Made by a program: the position numbers and the translations under genes
Notes under the pieces: generated by a model
What the model was told of the DNA's origin: nothing
What the model saw: only the letters and a program-made list of their open reading frames with translations
Database searches by the model: none
Shown: piece after piece, positions 59,116 to 64,000 of the stretch
Layout: the number at the start of each line of letters is the position of its first letter
Numbering within the stretch: the first letter of the stretch is position 1
NCBI RefSeq assembly: GCF_014078525.1
Contig: NZ_MU078696.1
Location: 409,345 to 473,344 of the forward strand
Reading direction: 5' to 3'
DNA length: 64,000 nucleotides
DNA from: Nitrosopumilus sp. b3
Lineage (GTDB): Archaea; Thermoproteota; Nitrososphaeria; Nitrososphaerales; Nitrosopumilaceae

Positions 59116-60385
59116 TTAATTCAAGTGCTTTGGGAACTACCTCTGCACCTTGAAGAAGACCTATACTTCCTTTCTTTGCTTGTTCTTCAGTCATTCTAGT
59201 AGTTCCATCATTTTTAATAAAATCTGCTGAAACTAAAACTGGTACAGGATCATCACTATGACCTTTGTTGATGCATGGTGTGGAATGATCTGCAGATATT
59301 ACAATTGCAACTTTACTTGAATCAATATTTTCAACAAGTGTTTTGAAAAACCTTTGATCAATTTCTTCAATATTTTTCATTTTTCCGATTGCGTCTCCGT
59401 CATGACCGAATTCATCTGGTCCTTTGAGATGAACATAAATTGAGTTTTGAGTTTCCATTGCTTTTGCTGCTACTCTAGCTTTTTCTTCATAATCAGTTAA
59501 TCCTCCAGCTTCATATGCTTTCATTTTTAGAACATCTGATATTCCAAGCTCTACTGGCATATCTACAATACATGAAAACTGCATGGAATATTTTTCATTA
59601 ATTGGAATAACATCTGGGTATTTGTTTCCAGCATCTCTGAGTAAAATACAACTAAGTTGTTTCTTTGATTGCTCTTTTCTTTTTTTATTAATTTGACTCT
59701 CTTTCATAATTTTGATTGATTGCTCTGAAAACTCATTAACTATATTTGCAGTAAATTTTGAACTTTCATCATCTTCTAAGGGTAAACACTTTTCAATTTT
59801 TAGAAAATCCCCTACTGCTTTTGCTACTCCCATGCCTCCAATGTTGCTATATGCAGGGTCTGTATTGGTGATTTTTGAAGAAAGTTTTTTGTTGTTTGCT
59901 CTTATTCTAACTGTAACTCTGTGACCAATTGTTGGTGCTACTACCACAGATGTATCTGGACTTGATAGTTTGATTTTCTCTTCAATCTCTTTTGCAACTC
60001 CTTCTGCATCCTCTTTTTCAATATTTCTTCCAGCCCTCCTGTCGATAATTACTTCATCATCATTTAGTGTAGAATAGTTTCCTCTTAATGCTAAATCTCC
60101 ATCTTTAAAGTCGATACCAATACCTATTGCTTCAATCACTCCTCTTCCCACATATTCTGCATGATTGAATTTGTATCCTAGCATATTGAAAACAGCAATG
60201 TCTGATTCTGGAGCAATTCCTTTTCCAACCGAAATGACTTCTCCAATACATCCGTTACTTGCAATTTTATCCAAAGTTGGGGTATTTGCTGCCTCCAATG
60301 GTGTTTTACCTTGTAAATCTGGATGTGGAAGATCTCCAACTCCGTCTAATAGAACGTAAATCATATGAATATCTGAATTATCCAT
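59099..60385 (-). CDS. apgM: 2,3-bisphosphoglycerate-independent phosphoglycerate mutase (archaeal)
   Basis: 428 residues. VLLDGVGDLPHPDLQGKTPLE near 12-32 and ISADHSTPCINKGHSDDPVP near 353-372 match the alkaline-phosphatase-like archaeal ApgM, with SDIAVFNMLGY holding the phosphoserine. Interconverts 2- and 3-phosphoglycerate. An internal ATG at 60364 is an alternative start. Confidence 0.93.
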   Translation of the reverse strand: MDNSDIHMIYVLLDGVGDLPHPDLQGKTPLEAANTPTLDKIASNGCIGEVISVGKGIAPESDIAVFNMLGYKFNHAEYVGRGVIEAIGIGIDFKDGDLALRGNYSTLNDDEVIIDRRAGRNIEKEDAEGVAKEIEEKIKLSSPDTSVVVAPTIGHRVTVRIRANNKKLSSKITNTDPAYSNIGGMGVAKAVGDFLKIEKCLPLEDDESSKFTANIVNEFSEQSIKIMKESQINKKRKEQSKKQLSCILLRDAGNKYPDVIPINEKYSMQFSCIVDMPVELGISDVLKMKAYEAGGLTDYEEKARVAAKAMETQNSIYVHLKGPDEFGHDGDAIGKMKNIEEIDQRFFKTLVENIDSSKVAIVISADHSTPCINKGHSDDPVPVLVSADFIKNDGTTRMTEEQAKKGSIGLLQGAEVVPKALELIKSQT

Positions 60386-60614
60386 AATATTCTCTGTTTT
60401 AGCAACTTAGATGCTCTCCTTTAAAGCTTGCAACAAAATAAGCGATCAAAAATTTAGAATCAATTAATTTCTTAAATTTGATTTTTTAATAATTTAAAAA
60501 TCCTCAAAATATGATTTTTAATTTTTATTGAAATCAATTTCAAAATGTGTTTTTAATTTACAGATATCCTCTCTTAGTAAACGTTTTAACAGACATTCTC
60601 TTTCAGTTACAATT

Positions 60615-61631
60615 ATGGGGGATATGCGCAAAGATTATGTTTCTGAGCGTTTTATGATTGTAACAAAAAAAGAAGATAAAATTATTGATCCAAAAAAATC
60701 CCCATTTGCTCCTGGAAATGAATCTATGACAAATCCTTCTGTACTATCACTTGTAGCAAAAGACGGAATGCTACAACGTCTTCAAGATAATGAGGATGAA
60801 TATGTTGAGGGTTGGGCAATTAGAGTATTTGAAAGTAAAAACCCTATTGTTTCAATTGATACTGAAAACTCTTACAGTGATAGGCCGTTTTATAGTGAAC
60901 CTGCATATGGATATCATTACATTGTTGTTGCATCCCCAAAAGAAAAAGACACATTTGCAACAATTGATCCTGAACAGTGGTCAAATGTTCTAGTTGTTGT
61001 TCAAGATAGATTACGATGGCTATATACTCAAAAAGGTGTTACATATGTTTCAATTTTTGGTGATCATGGTGATTTAGCAGGAAGTACTAACCCTCATCCT
61101 CACCTAAACCTTCTTACATTTTCCACCATTCCACCAGTAATTGAGAGTGAAGCTGAGGCATCCCATAAAATTCTAAATGAAAAAGGAGTATGTCCAATGT
61201 GTCAGACCGTAAATGAAGAAATTGGTGGTCCAAGACAAGTTCTTCAAACTGAAGGCTTTATCGCATTTTGTCCTTGGTCTCCTTCTTATCCCTATGAATT
61301 TTGGATTTCTCCAAAAAAACACACTACTAGCTTTTCGAAAATTACTCAAAAAGAAATTAATGATTTATCTTTAATTTTGAGAGCGACTTTGGGCGGTCTA
61401 GCAAAAACTGTCAAAAATGTATCGTATAATCTCGTTTTCCATTTGTCCCCTGAAAAGAAAAACAGCCGACAAATTCATTGGCACATTGAAGTTTATCCTA
61501 TAACAAAATCCTGGTCTGGTTTAGAACGTGGCTATGGTATTTTCTTAAATGATGTTTCTCCAGAACAAGCTGCTGAAAAACTTGGAGCATCTTGTAGGAA
61601 AGAATTAGCCAACTTGGTTGGTATTGTTTGA
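60615..61631 (+). CDS. galT: Galactose-1-phosphate uridylyltransferase-like protein (HIT superfamily)
   Basis: 338 residues from the ATG at 60615 (MGDMRKDYVSERF); an earlier ATG at 60528 is in AT-rich, non-coding-like DNA. NPHPHLNLLTF and the catalytic-type HWHIEVYP (about 296-303) are GalT motifs, with CPMCQ as the zinc pair. Transfers a nucleotide between sugar phosphates. Confidence 0.82.
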   Translation: MGDMRKDYVSERFMIVTKKEDKIIDPKKSPFAPGNESMTNPSVLSLVAKDGMLQRLQDNEDEYVEGWAIRVFESKNPIVSIDTENSYSDRPFYSEPAYGYHYIVVASPKEKDTFATIDPEQWSNVLVVVQDRLRWLYTQKGVTYVSIFGDHGDLAGSTNPHPHLNLLTFSTIPPVIESEAEASHKILNEKGVCPMCQTVNEEIGGPRQVLQTEGFIAFCPWSPSYPYEFWISPKKHTTSFSKITQKEINDLSLILRATLGGLAKTVKNVSYNLVFHLSPEKKNSRQIHWHIEVYPITKSWSGLERGYGIFLNDVSPEQAAEKLGASCRKELANLVGIV

Positions 61632-61672
61632 TTTTTTGAATGGTTTATTTATCAACTAAATAGTGTTAGACT

Positions 61673-62125
61673 ATGTTTAAAATTAAAATGCGAGTTGAAA
61701 ATTGGCTTGCATTAACCAGTCTTGTTTTTTTTGTACTGTTTGTTGGTCAAATAATTTCTCTGGAATACTTACTGATTGATGATCAACATCCTGATCTTTT
61801 TACTCAGAACTTTATTGATTCTAAACTGTTCATGTTTTATTCAATCGGTGCTGGTCCTGCTGGAATTTTAGCTGCTGTTCCTTTTATAATGACAAAAACT
61901 TATGGTTCCAAACCCACTGGCATGATCATTGTTGCAGGCGGTGCAATTTTGTTGGTAGGGATGTTGGCCTCTTATTTCATATTGGATTCAATAAATGATG
62001 ATTATGTTACTGATTATCTTCAGTTAACTCCTATATTGTTTATTATTCTCTCCATCCCTGCAATTGTTGTTGGTGCTTATTTGATGAAAGAAAAAAAGAA
62101 ACGTCCAAAGAAAGAATTCTTCTAA
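61673..62125 (+). CDS. Four-helix membrane protein
   Basis: 150 residues. Hydrophobic helices at about 11-31, 52-72, 83-104 and 116-138, then a basic tail (KEKKKRPKKEFF). No motif. Overlaps the GNAT gene by 4 nt. Confidence 0.65.
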   Translation: MFKIKMRVENWLALTSLVFFVLFVGQIISLEYLLIDDQHPDLFTQNFIDSKLFMFYSIGAGPAGILAAVPFIMTKTYGSKPTGMIIVAGGAILLVGMLASYFILDSINDDYVTDYLQLTPILFIILSIPAIVVGAYLMKEKKKRPKKEFF

Positions 62126-62559
62126 ATATTATCTAGTCTTAATTCATTTGCAACTTTCTTGAAACCAAGTTTTTCATAAAATGGTTTTACATCATCATTA
62201 CAGTCTAGGATTGTCTTGTAACAGCCTCGTTTTTTCGAAATTTCAATAAGATATTTCATTATCTTCTCTCCTATTTTTTGACCCTGATGTTCTTTGCTAA
62301 CTACTACATCTTCAATATGCCCAACCAAACCTCCATCATGAATGAATTTTTGCTCTATTAGCAGAGTTATTGAACCTACAATCTTTCCATCTATTTCTGC
62401 AACTGCTATGATGTGATCAGGATTGGAATTTATTTTTTCAAAAATACCATCAGCTTTTGATTTTTCAATATTACTTGCAAGTTTTAATGAATCCAATGAA
62501 TTTAAAAATCCATTCCAGAGGTCTTCTTTTCTTAATTCTCTGATGATTGGTTCACTCAT
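62122..62559 (-). CDS. GNAT acetyltransferase, GNA1-like
   Basis: 145 residues. KFIHDGGLVGHIEDVVVSKE near 71-90 is close to eukaryotic glucosamine-6-phosphate N-acetyltransferase, as is GQKIGEKIMKYLIEI and CYKTILDCNDDVKPFYEKLG. It may make GlcNAc-phosphate. It is 8 nt downstream of a sugar nucleotidyltransferase. Confidence 0.75.
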   Translation of the reverse strand: MSEPIIRELRKEDLWNGFLNSLDSLKLASNIEKSKADGIFEKINSNPDHIIAVAEIDGKIVGSITLLIEQKFIHDGGLVGHIEDVVVSKEHQGQKIGEKIMKYLIEISKKRGCYKTILDCNDDVKPFYEKLGFKKVANELRLDNI

Positions 62560-62567
62560 TTTTAATT

Positions 62568-63278
62568 TCAGATCTTACCTAATTTTTGGATGTATTCTTG
62601 ATATGCTTTTTTGTAGGATGCCTTATTCCCAATATCTGTAAATCCATTCTTTGTAAGAAAACTACTGACTAGTTTTTTCCTACTCATGGCTTTTTTAATA
62701 ACATCGTCCATTCCGAAAGGTTTGTTTTTTGGAATGTATTTTAAAATTTCAGGTTCCATAACATAGCATCCCATGTTTACATTTGCTTTTATCTCTGGTT
62801 TTTCATTCCAACTTGATACCCTTCCATTCTTTAATGTCTCGATTACCCCATATGGCAAATTAGTTTTGTACTCATTTAGACTCATGGTAACAAATGCCTT
62901 CTTTTGATTGTGCTGTTTTATCATATTTCTCAGACTAAAATTAAAAATTGAATCTCCGTATATGCAAACAAAAGTATCATCGATGAATTCCTCAGCAGTT
63001 TTTAGCTGTCCTGCAGTTGCAAGCGGTTTATCTGAAACTGCATACTCTATATTCACTCCCAATCTTTTTCCATCTTCAAAATAATCTTCAATTGTTTTTC
63101 TTAGATAACTAACACACAGTACAATTGATTTCACTCCGTTTTTTCTTGTCCATTCAATTAGATGCTCTAAAATTGGTTTCTCCCCCAGTGGCAACATAGG
63201 TTTTGGAAGAAATGTGGTGTATGGCTGTAGCCTTGTGCCTAAACCTCCGGCAAGAATTACTGCTTTCACAAACTCCAT
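62568..63278 (-). CDS. Sugar-1-phosphate nucleotidyltransferase
   Basis: 236 residues. AVILAGGLGTRLQPYTTFLP at 6-25 (GxGTRLxP pyrophosphorylase loop) and PKPMLPLGEKPILEH. Then CIYGDSIFNFSL near 110-120 and NMGCYVMEPEIL. Probably makes an NDP-hexosamine with the GNA1-like enzyme for surface glycans or cofactors. Confidence 0.88.
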   Translation of the reverse strand: MEFVKAVILAGGLGTRLQPYTTFLPKPMLPLGEKPILEHLIEWTRKNGVKSIVLCVSYLRKTIEDYFEDGKRLGVNIEYAVSDKPLATAGQLKTAEEFIDDTFVCIYGDSIFNFSLRNMIKQHNQKKAFVTMSLNEYKTNLPYGVIETLKNGRVSSWNEKPEIKANVNMGCYVMEPEILKYIPKNKPFGMDDVIKKAMSRKKLVSSFLTKNGFTDIGNKASYKKAYQEYIQKLGKI

Positions 63279-63322
63279 TTGAGAATTGAGTATTTATGTT
63301 CAAGGATGAGTTTTAACCAGAC

Positions 63323-64000
63323 TCAAATAATCTTTGTAATTTTTTTTAAAATCATATCTGGTGTTTCACCAAATACTATGATCATTGGCTCTTTCCCGAA
63401 ATCTCCTTTGTGATAAATTACATCTGGTACTCTTGTTGTATTTTTGACAGCTTGTTTAATTCCCCACTCAATTGTAGACCCTTTAATCTTCACATTTTTT
63501 GGCTCTTCTCTTCTATCATAACTTGAAACTATTAGTTCTGATTTTTTAATTTTTGAAATTGTACTATCTTGATATTTTATGTTTATTGCAGAACAGATCT
63601 TTGGATATTTTTTATTCATTATTAGTAATGCAGTTGCAACATGCTTTGATCCTCCATAGGATAACTCCCCTGCCACTGTAGCTGAATTTCCTGATTTTAC
63701 TATTCTTCCAGAAATTCCTAGGATATCTTTTATTGATTTTGGTTTTTGCTTGGAGTATACATAATTTATTTGACATTCAGGAATACTTTTGTAAATATTT
63801 TTGATTTGAATAAATTTCTCTATGGCTTTTGATAAATCCCTATGAATGGGATCTTGAATTTCAGTGATTGCTATGCCTCCACCTACTTTTCTTGCATTTT
63901 TAATTGAGTTCTGAGTAAATTGTTGGGCAAATCTTAATGATTCTTCTATTTTTTTATTTTTTGCTAGAGCAAAAATTATGGCCGCTGAATAATTACAACC
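63323..64000 (-). CDS. thiDN: ThiDN: end of HMP kinase plus thiamine-phosphate synthase (partial)
   Basis: The 5' end is beyond the window. The frame is open from the right edge, 225 codons, without a stop. The first part (GCNYSAAIIFALAKNKKIEE) is the C-terminal end of ThiD, the hydroxymethylpyrimidine phosphate kinase. The rest, from about LGISGRIVKSGN, with YGGSKHVATALL, SSYDRREEPKNVK and FGKEPMIIVFGE, is a ThiN thiamine-phosphate synthase domain. A GTG at 63676 is inside the frame and is not a likely start. Confidence 0.88.
   Translation of the reverse strand, partial: GCNYSAAIIFALAKNKKIEESLRFAQQFTQNSIKNARKVGGGIAITEIQDPIHRDLSKAIEKFIQIKNIYKSIPECQINYVYSKQKPKSIKDILGISGRIVKSGNSATVAGELSYGGSKHVATALLIMNKKYPKICSAINIKYQDSTISKIKKSELIVSSYDRREEPKNVKIKGSTIEWGIKQAVKNTTRVPDVIYHKGDFGKEPMIIVFGETPDMILKKITKII

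Noticed and set aside
63323-63676. A separate 117-aa gene starting at GTG 63676
   Set aside because: The frame is open to the right edge and the upstream codons encode the rest of ThiN and the end of ThiD, so the GTG is an internal Val.

Overview
The window comes from an ammonia-oxidising thaumarchaeon (Nitrososphaerota) of the Nitrosopumilus type. The DNA is AT-rich, and archaeal information-processing genes run throughout: TFB, aIF1A, aIF5A, SRP54, SRP19, Gar1, S8e, S24e, S27ae, Pus10, Dph6, ScpA/ScpB. Many genes have a TATA box about 25 nt upstream of the start codon, as in leaderless archaeal mRNAs. Two tRNA genes carry introns at position 37/38. Secreted proteins carry the WIKNNAGWW repeat common in this group. 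I see no insertion sequence, prophage, CRISPR array or rRNA, and no gene-free stretch longer than 300 nt.

Layout. 1-12.2 kb: a Ni/Co permease, tRNA-Glu, a possible nucleotidyltransferase-like protein, a Cys-rich metallothionein-like protein of 47 aa, secreted proteins, a beta-propeller protein facing a membrane-anchored HTH regulator, and an ABC exporter. 12.2-15.6 kb: two large secreted proteins (NHL plus RTX-like repeats; a triplicated domain). 15.7-18.8 kb: phosphate uptake (DUF47 and PiT) and an SbtA/SbtB-type bicarbonate transporter with its PII-like partner. 18.8-21.1 kb: an arsenic cluster (HxlR regulator, ArsM, ArsC, aquaglyceroporin). 21.1-22.3 kb: small zinc-ribbon proteins. 22.3-26.1 kb: hemL-hemC-cobA-hemD. 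26.2-31.4 kb: sufB-sufD-Rieske-sufS-sufU. 31.4-37.8 kb: pgk, PAP2, a coiled-coil protein with a histone-H1-like tail, an OB-fold protein, tRNA-Leu, a VTT-like and an HD protein. 37.8-44.0 kb: hemB-hemA-met8 facing a fused siroheme decarboxylase, an aldo/keto reductase and a chlorite-dismutase-family protein. 44.3-48.6 kb: sufC, tfb, gar1, srp19, rps8e, scpB, scpA. 48.6-58.5 kb: alcohol dehydrogenase, signalling and translation genes, tRNA-Tyr and a C/D box sRNA. 58.5-64 kb: apgM, galT, amino-sugar genes and the end of a thiDN gene cut by the window edge.

How the genes fit together. The two hem blocks take glutamyl-tRNA to siroheme and on to the first heme-branch intermediate (HemA, HemL, HemB, HemC, HemD, CobA, Met8-like, AhbA/B fusion), with a ChdC-like enzyme nearby. 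AhbC is not in the window. SufBDSU plus the distant SufC make Fe-S clusters, and both suf promoters carry the same 10-nt motif. Two-thirds of a complete arsenate detoxification route is readable: ArsC reduces and ArsM methylates. The channel is the only visible exit route for arsenite.

The main observations beyond routine annotation are a C/D box guide RNA whose second guide matches the elongator tRNA-Met anticodon loop at C34, the shared suf promoter motif, the metallothionein-like gene, the aquaporin-containing arsenic cluster with a palindromic operator, and a set of convergent genes that overlap at their 3' ends.
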